NCBI GenBank assembly: GCA_030627905.1
Contig: DAOVRZ010000006.1
Coordinates: 1-64,000 of the forward strand
DNA: 64,000 bases
DNA from: JAGMES01 sp023128035
GTDB taxonomy: Bacteria; Bacillota; Halanaerobiia; DY22613
Direction: 5' to 3'
A program made the position numbers and the translations under genes. Positions 33,021-42,742 of this stretch are shown piece by piece; positions within the stretch are counted from its first letter, which is position 1; the number at the start of each line of letters is the position of its first letter. Under the pieces are notes generated by a model, which saw only the letters and a list, made by a program, of their open reading frames with translations, was not told the origin of the DNA and did not search any database.

Positions 33021-34220
33021 ATGACAAAGAAACATCATTGCAATGAAAATTGGGGTTTTGCAACTAAGGCCGTACATGTAGGTTCAGACCCTTGCCCTAC
33101 AACAGGTGCACTCGCGGCTCCGATTTATCAAACTTCTACTTTTGTTTTTGAAAGTGCAGAGCAAGGAGCACGTCGTTTTGCAGGAGAGGAAGAGGGTTAT
33201 ATTTATACTAGACTTGGTAATCCAAGTCAACGAGCGTTAGAATTAAAGATAGCTAGCCTTGAAGGGGCTGATGATGCAATCGTAGTTGGTTCTGGTATAG
33301 CTGCTGTTTCTGGAGTTATCTTTAGTCTTACAAAACAGGGTGATCACGTTGTTTCTTCTGATTCTATTTATGGATGCAGTCATTCGTTTTTATCACATGT
33401 GATCTCTGATTACGGAATTAATACTACTTTTGTTGATGTCACAAATTTAGAAAAAATTGAAGCTGCAATTCAAGAGAATACAAAAGTTATCTATATTGAG
33501 TCTCCAGCAAATCCAACTCTAACTATAACTGATATCGAATGTGTAGTGGCTTTAAGTAAAAAGTATGGATGTAAAGTAGTTATTGATAACACCTTTGCTT
33601 CTCCTTATCTTCAGAACCCTCTGAAAATGGGAGTAGATGTAGTGTTACATAGTGCTACCAAATATATTAATGGACATGGTGATGTTATTGCTGGAATTAT
33701 TTTAGGGGATCAAGAATTTATTGATGGTTGTAGAGGAAGAGCTATTAAAGATATCGGTGGTGTAATCAGCCCATTTAATTGCTTTTTGATTTCTCGAGGA
33801 CTAAAAACATTGCCAATTCGGATGGAAAAGACTTGCGATAACGCAATGAAAATTGCTGAATATTTAGAAAGTCATCCAAAAGTAGAAAGAGTTTTTTATC
33901 CTGGTCTTAAGAGTCATCCACAACACGATTTAGCTAAAAAGCAAATGAGAGGTTTTGGTGGTATTATTGCTTTTGAACTAGAGGGTGGTTTAGAAGCAGG
34001 TAAAATTTTAATGAATAGTGTTGAAATGCTCAAATTAGCTGTTAGTCTTGGTGATCTGGATACATTGATGCAGCATCCTGCTTCCATGACTCATGCTGTT
34101 ATTCCGCATGAAGAAAGATTAGCTGCAGGAATTACCGATGGCTTAGTTAGAATATCTGCTGGAATAGAAGATGTAGAAGATATTATTGCAGACTTAGAAC
34201 AAGCTTTGGCTAAGTTGTAA
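33021..34220 (+). CDS. megL: Methionine gamma-lyase (PLP-dependent, Cys/Met metabolism family)
   Basis: A 399-residue PLP enzyme. Y-T-R-L-G-N-P-S contacts the cofactor phosphate, S-A-T-K-Y-I-N-G-H-G holds the Schiff-base lysine (Lys214), and Tyr117 plus Cys119 (I-Y-G-C) match the Tyr/Cys pair that distinguishes methionine gamma-lyases from cystathionine lyases. It would split methionine to methanethiol, ammonia and 2-oxobutyrate. AGGAGG precedes the ATG. Its sigma-54 promoter and enhancer sites tie it to the upstream ACT-domain regulator, suggesting induction by an amino acid for catabolism. Confidence 0.85.
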   Translation: MTKKHHCNENWGFATKAVHVGSDPCPTTGALAAPIYQTSTFVFESAEQGARRFAGEEEGYIYTRLGNPSQRALELKIASLEGADDAIVVGSGIAAVSGVIFSLTKQGDHVVSSDSIYGCSHSFLSHVISDYGINTTFVDVTNLEKIEAAIQENTKVIYIESPANPTLTITDIECVVALSKKYGCKVVIDNTFASPYLQNPLKMGVDVVLHSATKYINGHGDVIAGIILGDQEFIDGCRGRAIKDIGGVISPFNCFLISRGLKTLPIRMEKTCDNAMKIAEYLESHPKVERVFYPGLKSHPQHDLAKKQMRGFGGIIAFELEGGLEAGKILMNSVEMLKLAVSLGDLDTLMQHPASMTHAVIPHEERLAAGITDGLVRISAGIEDVEDIIADLEQALAKL

Positions 34221-34243
34221 TTTTGTTATCTTTTTGCAAAAAA

Positions 34244-34272
34244 AGGCATCTCGCCTGAGGTGTCTTTTTTTA
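34244..34272 (+). terminator. Terminator after the methionine gamma-lyase gene
   Basis: A 9-bp stem with two wobble pairs (AGGCATCTC with GAGGTGTCT), GCCT loop, then seven T. Confidence 0.85.
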
Positions 34273-34281
34273 CTTTTTCTA

Positions 34282-34310
34282 TTGACTTTCTTTTAAAAAA
34301 AAATTACAAT
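34282..34310 (+). promoter_or_regulatory. Sigma-A promoter of the first decarboxylase gene
   Basis: TTGACT and TACAAT with a 17-base spacer that ends in an A9 tract. Confidence 0.65.
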
Positions 34311-34405
34311 AAGAAAGATTGGATATGTTAAATGTAATAATGTAATGCACAATTCTAGGGTTAAGCCTTTTAAATATAGCACTAAAGTTAAAAGAGGTGA
34401 TTATC

Positions 34406-35869
34406 TTGGTAAGAACAGATTTTGATCACAGTAAAACTCCGATTTTTTCTTATTTGCAAGAATATACTAAAAAAGGTATAATACCTTTTTCTGTTCCTGG
34501 TCATAAACATGGCAAAGGCTTAAGTGAGTTTACTAGTGTTTTGGGAGAAGAAATTTTAGCTATGGATATAAATAGTTCAGTAGAAGCAGATAATCTCGCC
34601 AATCCTACTGGTATAATTAAGGAAGCACAGGAGCTTTTAGCAGATGCCTTTGAAGCAGAAAGATCGTATTTTCTTATTAATGGTACGAGTGAAGGGGTAC
34701 AAGTGATGATTCGCAGTGCCGTTAAACCAGGTGAACAGATCATCATTCCTCGGAATGCCCATAAGTCAACAGTTGGGGGATTAATTTTATCAGGTGCTGT
34801 TCCTGTTTATGTATATCCTGAAGTTGATGTTAAATTGGGAATTTCTACTGTGGTGAGTAGTTTAACGATTAAGGAAGCTTTTAAGCAGAATCCTTTTGCT
34901 AAAGCTGTATTTTGTATAAATCCCACATATTATGGTATGGTTTCTGATTTAAAGACTATTGTTCGCACAGCTCATCGAGAAGGAGCAGTAGTATTAGTAG
35001 ATGAAGCACATGGTGTTCATATGGGTTTTCATGATGATTTTCCGTTGACAGGAATGGAAGTAGGAGCTGATATGTGTGCAGTTAGTCTTCATAAGACGGG
35101 AGGTTCTATGACTCAAAGTTCTGCTCTTTTATTAAGAGGAAATCGCATTTCTCCAGAAAATGTAATTCAAACTTTGAATCTTACCAGAACAAGTAGTCCT
35201 TCTTATATTTTAATGGCTTCTGTAGATGTAGCTCGAAAGCAATTAGCTCTTTATGGGGATGAAATATTAGATACGACGTTAGAATTAGCTCGTTATGCCA
35301 GAAATGAAATAAATCAGATTGAAGGCTTGTATGCTTTCGATCATAATTTAGTTGGAAAACAAGGGATTTATGATTTAGATGAGACCAAATTGAGTATTTA
35401 TATTGGACGTTTAGGTATTACTGGTTTTGAAATAGAAAGAGAGTTGATGAATCGTTTTGGAATTGGCCTTGAAATGGCAGAACTAGATAATATTTTGGCA
35501 TTAATTACGATTGGTGATAATAAGCAATCTGTTGAACGACTTATTGAAGCAATGAAAACTATTGTTAGTGAACGAGGGATTCGAGATACTAAAAAGTTAA
35601 TAGAGTTACCAGAGATGCCAGATTTGATTGTCAGCCCTCGTGATGCATACTATGCAACAAAAAAGAAAGTTCTTATTGCAGATGCTGTAGGTGAAATTTC
35701 AGGAGAGATGTTGATGGCTTATCCTCCAGGTATTCCATTGATTTGTCCTGGTGAACGAATTACTAAAGATATTGTGAATTATGTAAAGATTTTAAAGGAA
35801 CAACAAGCAAATTTGCAGGGTACTGCAGATCCGTATGTAAATTATATTCGGGTTTTGGGGCATGATTAG
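34406..35869 (+). CDS. speA: Orn/Lys/Arg decarboxylase, paralog 1 (arginine or lysine decarboxylase)
   Basis: A 487-residue fold-type I PLP decarboxylase of the short YaaO/SpeA kind. It has V-P-G-H-K-H-G near the N terminus, N-G-T-S-E-G and V-D-E-A-H-G-V-H-M (cofactor Asp/His), S-L-H-K-T-G-G-S with the PLP lysine at about 230, and a C-terminal P-P-G-I-P-L-I-C-P-G-E substrate-side motif. TTG 34406 is chosen: GAGGTG lies 6 bases upstream and the start then aligns with paralog 2; the frame is open from 34397. The product is likely agmatine or cadaverine for polyamine synthesis. Substrate choice cannot be fixed from sequence. Confidence 0.85.
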   Translation: MVRTDFDHSKTPIFSYLQEYTKKGIIPFSVPGHKHGKGLSEFTSVLGEEILAMDINSSVEADNLANPTGIIKEAQELLADAFEAERSYFLINGTSEGVQVMIRSAVKPGEQIIIPRNAHKSTVGGLILSGAVPVYVYPEVDVKLGISTVVSSLTIKEAFKQNPFAKAVFCINPTYYGMVSDLKTIVRTAHREGAVVLVDEAHGVHMGFHDDFPLTGMEVGADMCAVSLHKTGGSMTQSSALLLRGNRISPENVIQTLNLTRTSSPSYILMASVDVARKQLALYGDEILDTTLELARYARNEINQIEGLYAFDHNLVGKQGIYDLDETKLSIYIGRLGITGFEIERELMNRFGIGLEMAELDNILALITIGDNKQSVERLIEAMKTIVSERGIRDTKKLIELPEMPDLIVSPRDAYYATKKKVLIADAVGEISGEMLMAYPPGIPLICPGERITKDIVNYVKILKEQQANLQGTADPYVNYIRVLGHD

Positions 35870-35873
35870 GAGC

Positions 35874-35905
35874 AAAATAGGTCAAAAGTAATAGCCTATT
35901 TTTTT
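35874..35905 (+). terminator. Terminator after decarboxylase 1
   Basis: AAAATAGG pairs with CCTATTTT across a 13-base loop and is followed by TTTTT; of moderate strength. Confidence 0.65.
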
Positions 35906-35914
35906 ACAGAAAAT

Positions 35915-35943
35915 TTGACAGGACTTATGTACCATGTTATAAT
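35915..35943 (+). promoter_or_regulatory. Consensus sigma-A promoter of the second decarboxylase gene
   Basis: TTGACA and TATAAT, both perfect, with a 17-base spacer ending in TG-T. The leader is about 145 bases. It is the best promoter match in the window. Confidence 0.85.
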
Positions 35944-36094
35944 GTAAATAAATATATCTGTTGGATGAAAATTCAATTCGTTTTTTCAACTGCAGATTAG
36001 AGGACAAGTTCTACAATAGAATTTATGCAAAATTTGAGTATAAGTATTATTCCATCAGCAGAAAGAAGAGGAAGGCAAAAAAGGAGGGGGCTAA

Positions 36095-37579
36095 GTGGAA
36101 AGATCAAATATTGATCATCGAAGGACACCTTTGTTTTCTTGTTTGAAAGAATTTTCTGAAAAAGACATCGAACCTTTCTTTGTTCCAGGACACAAGTACG
36201 GTAGAGGTTTAAAGGAGTTTGTAGATTTTGTTGGTTCAGAGGTTTTGTCAATTGATATTCCTGGTCTACCAGAGACAGATAATCTTGCTAATCCATCTGG
36301 AGTTATACGGGAAGCACAGGAGTTGTTAGCTCATGCTTTTGGAGCCGATCAAGCTTATTTTTTAGTGAACGGAACCAGTGAAGGGGTTCAGGTGATGATT
36401 CGAAGTTCTATTAGACCTGGAGATAAGATAATTATTCCACGAAATGCGCATAAGTCTACAGTGGGTGCTTTGATTATTTCTGGCGCTATACCTGTTTATG
36501 TTTATCCTGAGGTTGAATCTGAGCTAGGAATTCCTACTGTTGTTGATAGCTCAACTATCAAAAAAACTTTAAAAATGAATTCGGATATTAAAGCAGTATT
36601 TGTAATTAATCCTACTTATTATGGAATGGTTTCTGATTTAAGGTCTATTGTACGGATTGCTCATAAGGAAGGGGCCGTTGTGTTGGCAGATGAAGCACAT
36701 GGTGCTCATATGCATTTCCATAGCGATTTTCCAATCACCGGTATGGAAGCGGGGGCAGATATGAGTGCAGCAAGTTTACATAAAACTTGTGGTTCTATGA
36801 CTCAGAGTTCTGTATTATTATGTCAGGGAGATCATATTTCATCAAAGTGTGTAGAACGAAATTTAAATTTAACCAGAACAACTAGTCCATCTTATGTATT
36901 GATGTCTTCAGTTGACGTTGCACGTAAGCAGTTGGCTCTTCAAGGAAAAGAAATGCTAGGGAGGACTTTAGAGCTGGCGCGTTATGCTAAAAGTAGAATT
37001 AATGAAATTAAAGGACTTTATGCTTTTAATCAAAATGTAATTGGTAGATGTGGAGTATATGGCCTAGATGATACAAAGTTAGGAATTCACGTGAGTGGAA
37101 TAAATATAACAGGCTTTGAGCTTGAAAGAGAATTAATGACTAGATTTGGTGTGGGTCTTGAAATGGCTGAATTGGATAATGTACTTGCTCTTATTACTCT
37201 TGGAGATTCTATAAATTCAATTGAAAAGTTGATAAATGCGTTACAGGCTATTGCAAAAGAACGCGGACTTCGAGAAATTGAAAAAATTACACAGTTCCCA
37301 GATATGCCAGATTTGATTGTTACTCCTAGGGATGCGTATTATGCTATAGATAAAAATATACCGCTGCATCTTGCAGTTGGAGAGATTAGTGCTGAAATGT
37401 TGATGGCTTATCCGCCTGGTATTCCAATTATTTGTCCAGGGGAAAGGATTACTCAAGAGATTGTCGATTATATCAAAATTTTGAAAGAACAACATGCTCA
37501 TTTACAGGGCACTGATGATCCTTTAGCAAATTATATCCGTGTATTGAAGCATAGTTATAAGATTAAAAAAATCGGCTAG
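36095..37579 (+). CDS. Orn/Lys/Arg decarboxylase, paralog 2
   Basis: 494 residues, GTG start with AAGGAGGGGG upstream. It is collinear with paralog 1 from end to end: V-P-G-H-K-Y-G, A-D-E-A-H-G-A-H-M, S-L-H-K-T-C-G-S (PLP Lys230) and P-P-G-I-P-I-I-C-P-G-E. The Gly after the Lys-Thr is Cys here, next to the cofactor. A separate strong promoter and terminator show that it is controlled independently of paralog 1. It may use a different basic amino acid. The stop codon lies inside the terminator stem. Confidence 0.85.
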   Translation: MERSNIDHRRTPLFSCLKEFSEKDIEPFFVPGHKYGRGLKEFVDFVGSEVLSIDIPGLPETDNLANPSGVIREAQELLAHAFGADQAYFLVNGTSEGVQVMIRSSIRPGDKIIIPRNAHKSTVGALIISGAIPVYVYPEVESELGIPTVVDSSTIKKTLKMNSDIKAVFVINPTYYGMVSDLRSIVRIAHKEGAVVLADEAHGAHMHFHSDFPITGMEAGADMSAASLHKTCGSMTQSSVLLCQGDHISSKCVERNLNLTRTTSPSYVLMSSVDVARKQLALQGKEMLGRTLELARYAKSRINEIKGLYAFNQNVIGRCGVYGLDDTKLGIHVSGINITGFELERELMTRFGVGLEMAELDNVLALITLGDSINSIEKLINALQAIAKERGLREIEKITQFPDMPDLIVTPRDAYYAIDKNIPLHLAVGEISAEMLMAYPPGIPIICPGERITQEIVDYIKILKEQHAHLQGTDDPLANYIRVLKHSYKIKKIG

Positions 37580-37605
37580 CCTCTTGAGGCAACCCGATTT
37601 TTTTT
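37566..37605 (+). terminator. Terminator overlapping the end of decarboxylase 2
   Basis: An outer stem AAATCGG/CCGATTT and an inner GCCTC-TT-GAGGC stem are followed by a T run. The last four codons and the TAG stop are within the structure. Confidence 0.85.
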
Positions 37606-37696
37606 ATTATTCAAATAATTTAATATGGAAATACTAAGCAGATAAACAGGACTTAGTAAGATGCTTAAAGAATTATTTGATAAGGAGAGTGAAATA

Positions 37697-38962
37697 ATGA
37701 AAGCAGAAATAATCAATGTGGGAACAGAGTTGCTGCTGGGAGATATTGTAAATACGAATGCTACCTGGTTAGCGAATCAATTGAAAGGGTTGGGTATTGA
37801 TCTTTATTATATTAGTACTGTTGGCGATAATCACATGCGGATGGAAGAAATCCTAAAAACCGCATATAATCGTTCTGATTTAGTGATTATTACTGGAGGG
37901 TTAGGCCCGACTGAAGATGACATAACACGAGAGATTTTGGCAAAAGTGGCAAAAAGACCACTCATTTTTTATCAAGATTTAGCTGATCAGATTGAGAAAC
38001 GTTTCGCTAAATTTAAACGTAAAATGTCTACAAATAATCTCCGACAAGCTTATTTGCCTCAAGGGGCAGAAAAAATAGAAAATAGAGCAGGTACAGCACC
38101 TGGAATTTATTTGAAAGTAGAAGATACAATTTTTGTAGCGATTCCTGGTGTACCACGTGAAATGGAAATTAATTTTACTGAAGAAGTAGTACCACGGTTA
38201 AAAAAAGAAATTCCTCATGAAGAAGTTATTTTCTCTAAGATGCTTAAAATGTGTGGAATTGGTGAATCTTCAATGGAAGAAATGGTGAAAGATTTGATTC
38301 AGAAACAAACTGTGACAACAATTGCCCCATATGCTGGAAATTATGAAGTGTATTTAAAAGTGACTGCTAAAGCTCAAGATATCGATAAAGCGAAAGATAT
38401 GATGTCAGGAACAATCGAAGAGTTATATCAACGATTGGGGTCATATATCTTTGGTGAAGATGATGAAACTTTAGAAGAGATTGTTGGGCATAAGTTAAAG
38501 GGGTTGGGATTAAAACTTGCTACTGCTGAATCCTGTACTGGTGGATTGATTGCTCATCGAATTACTAATATTCCGGGGAGTTCTGAGTATTTTGATAGAG
38601 GATTTGTTACATATAGTAATTCTGCGAAACAGGAACAACTGGGAGTATCGGCAGAAATTTTGGCAAAGTATGGGGCTGTTAGTCCAGAAACCGCTAGATA
38701 TATGGTGAAAGGTGCTTTAAAATATTCGGATGCGGATCTGGCAATTGCGGTTACAGGGATTGCTGGACCGGGAGGGGATACTAAAGATAAACCTGTAGGA
38801 TTGGTTTATTGTGCCATAGGAGATCAGCATGGAAATATTGAGATATTTGATTTTCATTTTTGGGGAGAGAGAGAGAAGATAAAATATGCCACTTCTCAAT
38901 ATGGTCTTTACTACCTTTGGAAATTTCTTCAAAATCAACTTCTATTTACTTGCTATACATAA
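37697..38962 (+). CDS. cinA: CinA family protein (NMN amidohydrolase / ADP-ribose pyrophosphatase-like)
   Basis: 421 residues from ATG 37697, chosen because AAGGAGAG precedes it; the frame is open from 37661. The N-terminal MoeA/COG1058-like domain (M-K-A-E-I-I-N-V-G-T-E-L-L-L-G-D-I-V-N-T-N and T-G-G-L-G-P-T-E-D-D) acts on ADP-ribose-type pyrophosphates. The C-terminal PncC domain (T-A-E-S-C-T-G-G-L-I-A...S-N-S-A-K) deamidates nicotinamide mononucleotide. In Firmicutes cinA usually sits next to recA; here 19 kb separates them. Confidence 0.9.
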   Translation: MKAEIINVGTELLLGDIVNTNATWLANQLKGLGIDLYYISTVGDNHMRMEEILKTAYNRSDLVIITGGLGPTEDDITREILAKVAKRPLIFYQDLADQIEKRFAKFKRKMSTNNLRQAYLPQGAEKIENRAGTAPGIYLKVEDTIFVAIPGVPREMEINFTEEVVPRLKKEIPHEEVIFSKMLKMCGIGESSMEEMVKDLIQKQTVTTIAPYAGNYEVYLKVTAKAQDIDKAKDMMSGTIEELYQRLGSYIFGEDDETLEEIVGHKLKGLGLKLATAESCTGGLIAHRITNIPGSSEYFDRGFVTYSNSAKQEQLGVSAEILAKYGAVSPETARYMVKGALKYSDADLAIAVTGIAGPGGDTKDKPVGLVYCAIGDQHGNIEIFDFHFWGEREKIKYATSQYGLYYLWKFLQNQLLFTCYT

Positions 38963-39095
38963 AAAAATAGGTTTGCGAATTAAAATTTCATTCTAAATAG
39001 GCAGGAAAAAAGCTATTTGCGAAGAAACTAATAATAAATGGAATTTAAAACAATCGAAGGAAATATAATCTGAAATGGATGAAGGTGGAATTTAT

Positions 39096-40607
39096 ATGGC
39101 TGAAAATAGCAGTTTCAAAGGGATTTCTATGGAGGATAGTTATCGACTCCCACGTGAATATGTTCAGAAATATCGAGTGATACCTATTGGAATGGAAGAT
39201 GAAGAATTGATAATTGCAATTCCAGAAAATCTTACACTTGAAATTCGTCGAGATTTGGAGGTGTTTTTTAGTACCAATCTAAAATTTCGTGTTTGTGAAT
39301 CAATGGAATTAAATAAATTAGTACAGGATTTTCTTGATTCAGAAGGCGAGACTATCGAAGGTATGCTAAAAAATATCAATTCGGATGAGTATTCATCTGA
39401 GGATATTTATAGTTTTAGTCAAAATATTGAAAATTTAGAAGATTTGGCGCAAGAGGCTCCTATTATTCGATTGGTTAACTTGATAATCAGTGATGCTTTA
39501 AAGGAGAGGGCAAGCGATATTCATTTAGAACCGTTTGAAAGATTAGTTAAACTTCGCTATCGAATTGATGGGATACTTTATGAAAAAACGCCACCTCCAA
39601 GAAATTTATTTCCTGCAATCATTACTAGAATTAAAATTATGGCAAATTTGAATATTGCTGAACGCAGATTACCTCAGGATGGTCGGATTAGAATTAAAAT
39701 CGCTGGACGTGAAGTAGACATTCGAGTTTCAACAATTCCTACAATTTATGGGGAAAGTTTAGTTATGCGACTTCTTGATCAAAGTGCAGTTTTGTTGAAT
39801 CTCGATCAGTTGGGTTTTGATAAAAATATTCTTGATAAGATTTATAAAACTTTAAATTATATCAATGGAATTGTTCTAGTAACTGGTCCGACTGGTAGTG
39901 GTAAAACAACGACGCTTTATTCTTGTTTAAATCAGATGAACCTTCCTGAAAATAAGATTTTAACTGTGGAAGATCCTGTGGAGTATCAGTTATCAGGAAT
40001 TAATCAGATGCAGGTCAATGATAAGATAGGTTTTACTTTTGCAACAGGCTTACGCTCTATTTTACGGCAAGATCCAGATATCATTATGTTAGGAGAGGTA
40101 CGTGATTTAGAAACGGCTCAGATGGCGATCCAGGCAGCTTTAACAGGACATTTAGTCTTTTCTACTATTCATACTAATGACTCTGCTAGTACAATTGCCC
40201 GATTAATTGATATGGGGTTGGAAGATTATCTGATTGCTTCAACGATAAGGTGTATTTTGGCTCAGCGCTTAGTTCGTAAGATTTGTCCAAATTGTAAAGA
40301 AAAATATCAACCACATAGCTCTAAATTAAAGGTTCTTGGCGTACATTTACAAGATGGTTTGAATTTTTATAGAGGGGTGGGATGTGATACTTGTAATAAT
40401 AACGGATATTTAGGAAGGCTTGGAATCTATGAGTTACTGATTATTTCTCCTGAAATTGAGGAGATGATCTCTCAAAATCGAAATGGTAATGAAATAAAAA
40501 AACTTGCTTGTGCCCAAGGAATGGTTACCTTGCGTGAAGATGGAATTTTAAAAGTTAAACAGGGATTGACTACTATCGAAGAAATTTTAAGGGTTACACA
40601 AGTTTAG
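39096..40607 (+). CDS. gspE: Type II secretion ATPase GspE
   Basis: 503 residues from ATG 39096 (GAAGGTGG upstream; frame open from 39075). It powers assembly of the pseudopilus on the cytoplasmic face. An N-terminal GspE/PilB N1E-like domain (about 1-90) is followed by the ATPase with Walker A G-P-T-G-S-G-K-T-T, Asp box, Walker B (I-M-L-G-E-V-R-D) and His box, plus a tetracysteine zinc site (C-P-N-C ... C-D-T-C). First gene of an eleven-gene operon with overlapping or near-overlapping genes. Confidence 0.9.
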   Translation: MAENSSFKGISMEDSYRLPREYVQKYRVIPIGMEDEELIIAIPENLTLEIRRDLEVFFSTNLKFRVCESMELNKLVQDFLDSEGETIEGMLKNINSDEYSSEDIYSFSQNIENLEDLAQEAPIIRLVNLIISDALKERASDIHLEPFERLVKLRYRIDGILYEKTPPPRNLFPAIITRIKIMANLNIAERRLPQDGRIRIKIAGREVDIRVSTIPTIYGESLVMRLLDQSAVLLNLDQLGFDKNILDKIYKTLNYINGIVLVTGPTGSGKTTTLYSCLNQMNLPENKILTVEDPVEYQLSGINQMQVNDKIGFTFATGLRSILRQDPDIIMLGEVRDLETAQMAIQAALTGHLVFSTIHTNDSASTIARLIDMGLEDYLIASTIRCILAQRLVRKICPNCKEKYQPHSSKLKVLGVHLQDGLNFYRGVGCDTCNNNGYLGRLGIYELLIISPEIEEMISQNRNGNEIKKLACAQGMVTLREDGILKVKQGLTTIEEILRVTQV

Positions 40608-40618
40608 AGGTGAAAAGG

Positions 40619-41824
40619 ATGATAGAGTATAAATATCAAGCAGTTGATCGTGCTGGCAGAAACCAAAAAGGAACGATAGCAGCTGAATCTGTTGAACAGG
40701 CAACATATAAAATTAAAAATGAAATGGGTCTTTTACCAGTAGACATTAGCGAGCAAGTTGCAAAATTTCGTCTTAATAGGCGGATTGGCGGATCAAAGAA
40801 AAGTTTTGTTTTAACTTTTACTCAACAAATGTCTAATCTACTCAACTCAGGTATTCAAGTTGATGAAGCTCTGACGATTTTGATTCAGCTCACAGATCAG
40901 CTAGATTTTCGAGAAAAGATTGAAGAGATTCAAAGGGAACTTCAGGGTGGTTCTGATCTTTCCCAGGCTTTGTCCAAATACCCTGATATGTTCGATGAAA
41001 CATATATAAGTATGGTTCGAGCAGGTGAAAGTGGAGGAGTTCTTGGAAAATGTTTGCAAAGATTATCTGATTATATGGAACAGGATAGAGAATTTCGTAA
41101 TTCTATCCAATCAGCTTTGCTGTATCCTATTATTGTTACAGTGATGGGTTTATGTGCTGTAGTGGTTCTTTTTATTTTTGTTTTACCTAGTTTTCTTGAA
41201 CTCTTTACTAATATGGGCCAGGATTTACCCATGGCAACTCAGATTCTAGTTAGTATTAGTGATATTTTGACCAAGTATGGAATTTTTATTTTTGCAGGTT
41301 TAATTGGAATGGTTTTACTATACATGGGATATCAGAAGACTCCAGAAGGCAGTTATCGAGTTGACCTCATTAAAAATAAAATGCCTTTTTATGGACAAAT
41401 AAGAATCAAGATGGCAGTTTCTCGATTTGCCAGGATTTTAGGAACCATGTTAGAGAGTGGTGTTCCACTTTTAAAGGGATTAGAGATAGCGAAAAGTATA
41501 ACTACAAATAAGATTTTTGTAGAGATTGTAGAAAACCTTTATGAAGCTGTACGCAAAGGAGGAACCCTTTCTGGTCATTTGAAAAATGAATCGGAATTTC
41601 CGGTTTTAGCTGTGTTTTTTATTGGCGTAGGGGAGCGAACGGGAAATTTAGAAGAGATGCTAAATCAAGTATCAGATACTTTTGAAAAAGATGTACAACG
41701 AAGTCTGGATGCGTTTTTAACAGCTTTTGAACCGATGGTTACGGTGTTCTTAGGAGGATTTGTTCTTTTTATAGTTATTTCGATTTTGATGCCTATTTTT
41801 TCAATGCAACAATTACCGTTTTAG
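40619..41824 (+). CDS. gspF: Type II secretion inner-membrane platform protein GspF
   Basis: About 401 residues from ATG 40619 (AGAGGTG 6 bases upstream). Two T2SSF domains (about 65-190 and 270-395) flank three transmembrane helices (near 165-190, 215-240 and 370-395). The N-terminal Y-x-A-x-D-R-A-G-R and Q-Q-M-S-N-L-L-N-S-G-I signatures are typical. It couples GspE to the pseudopilus. Confidence 0.9.
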   Translation: MIEYKYQAVDRAGRNQKGTIAAESVEQATYKIKNEMGLLPVDISEQVAKFRLNRRIGGSKKSFVLTFTQQMSNLLNSGIQVDEALTILIQLTDQLDFREKIEEIQRELQGGSDLSQALSKYPDMFDETYISMVRAGESGGVLGKCLQRLSDYMEQDREFRNSIQSALLYPIIVTVMGLCAVVVLFIFVLPSFLELFTNMGQDLPMATQILVSISDILTKYGIFIFAGLIGMVLLYMGYQKTPEGSYRVDLIKNKMPFYGQIRIKMAVSRFARILGTMLESGVPLLKGLEIAKSITTNKIFVEIVENLYEAVRKGGTLSGHLKNESEFPVLAVFFIGVGERTGNLEEMLNQVSDTFEKDVQRSLDAFLTAFEPMVTVFLGGFVLFIVISILMPIFSMQQLPF

Positions 41825-41844
41825 ACCGAAAAGGAGTGAATAAT

Positions 41845-42306
41845 GTGAAGAAATTACAAGAACGTTTACAAAGTGAAGCAGGATTTACTTTTATTGAAAT
41901 TATGATTGTGGTTATAATAATCGGTTTTTTGGCCTCTGTTGTTGGTCCTCAATTGATTAGTAGGGTTGGTCAATCAAGACAGGTAACAGCCCAAAGTCAG
42001 CTTCAATCTTTAGAGATGGCATTAAACCATTACTATTTGGACTGTGGGCGTTATCCGACTACAGAACAAGGTTTGAACGCTTTGATAGCTGAGCCGAGTA
42101 TAGCACCCACACCAAATGGGTGGACTGGCCCATATTTGACACGTCAAGAACTACCTAAAGATCCATGGGGATATAGTTATTTTTATAAATCTCCTGGTGA
42201 TTATAATCAAAATGGTTTTGATTTATATTCTTTAGGAAAAGATGATCAGGAAGGTGGTAGTGGTGAAAACGCTGATGTTACAAATTGGTCGACTACAGCA
42301 CGATAA
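41845..42306 (+). CDS. gspG: Major pseudopilin GspG
   Basis: 153 residues from GTG 41845 (AAAGGAG upstream; an in-frame GTG at 41836 overlaps it). The prepilin peptidase site is G-F-T-F-I-E with Glu5 of the mature helix, followed by a hydrophobic helix. The C-terminal P-K-D-P-W-G and Y-S-L-G-K-D-D-Q-E-G-G-S-G-E motifs with calcium-loop acids are diagnostic for T2SS major pseudopilins rather than type IV pilins. Confidence 0.92.
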   Translation: MKKLQERLQSEAGFTFIEIMIVVIIIGFLASVVGPQLISRVGQSRQVTAQSQLQSLEMALNHYYLDCGRYPTTEQGLNALIAEPSIAPTPNGWTGPYLTRQELPKDPWGYSYFYKSPGDYNQNGFDLYSLGKDDQEGGSGENADVTNWSTTAR

Positions 42307-42742
42307 AGAAGGTTTTACTCTTGTAGAAATAATATTTGTTATAGTTATTATGGCTTTGATGATGGCCATTACCGTACCAAGCTTTGTCGGGATGTTTTCA
42401 TCCATAGGTAATGTACGAGATAGCCAGAAAATTTTTAACTTATTAGAAAAAGCCAGGGCAGAGGCAATCATCAAATCTAAACCTGTAGAGATTACTTTTT
42501 ATACAACTGGTCAATGTACTTTTAAATTAGGCGTATCCTCGGAGGGACAAATTTTTGAATATCATGATCTTCGGGCAACTATACTATTAGATTTTCAGGA
42601 TCAGATTGTTCAGACTTTTTACCCTAATGGAAGAGCAGAGCAAGAAAAACTTGTTTTCAAAACTCCCGAAGAGCAATATTTAGTCTATTCATTCCACACT
42701 GTCACAGGAAAAATTGAGATGGAACGGAGAAGAACTTTATGA
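42263..42742 (+). CDS. gspH: Minor pseudopilin GspH
   Basis: About 159 residues; GTG 42263 is preferred because AAGGTGG lies upstream, with ATG 42275 also possible. The gene starts inside gspG. The prepilin motif E-G-F-T-L-V-E is followed by a helix, then a beta-rich domain typical of GspH/FimT. Confidence 0.8.
   Translation: MKTLMLQIGRLQHDKEGFTLVEIIFVIVIMALMMAITVPSFVGMFSSIGNVRDSQKIFNLLEKARAEAIIKSKPVEITFYTTGQCTFKLGVSSEGQIFEYHDLRATILLDFQDQIVQTFYPNGRAEQEKLVFKTPEEQYLVYSFHTVTGKIEMERRRTL

Noticed and set aside
39003..39030. Sigma-H promoter (AGGA...GAA) upstream of gspE, and similar AGGA motifs before 61629 and spoVS
   Set aside because: The -10-like parts and spacings differ between the three sites and miss the GAAT consensus; not strong enough to call.
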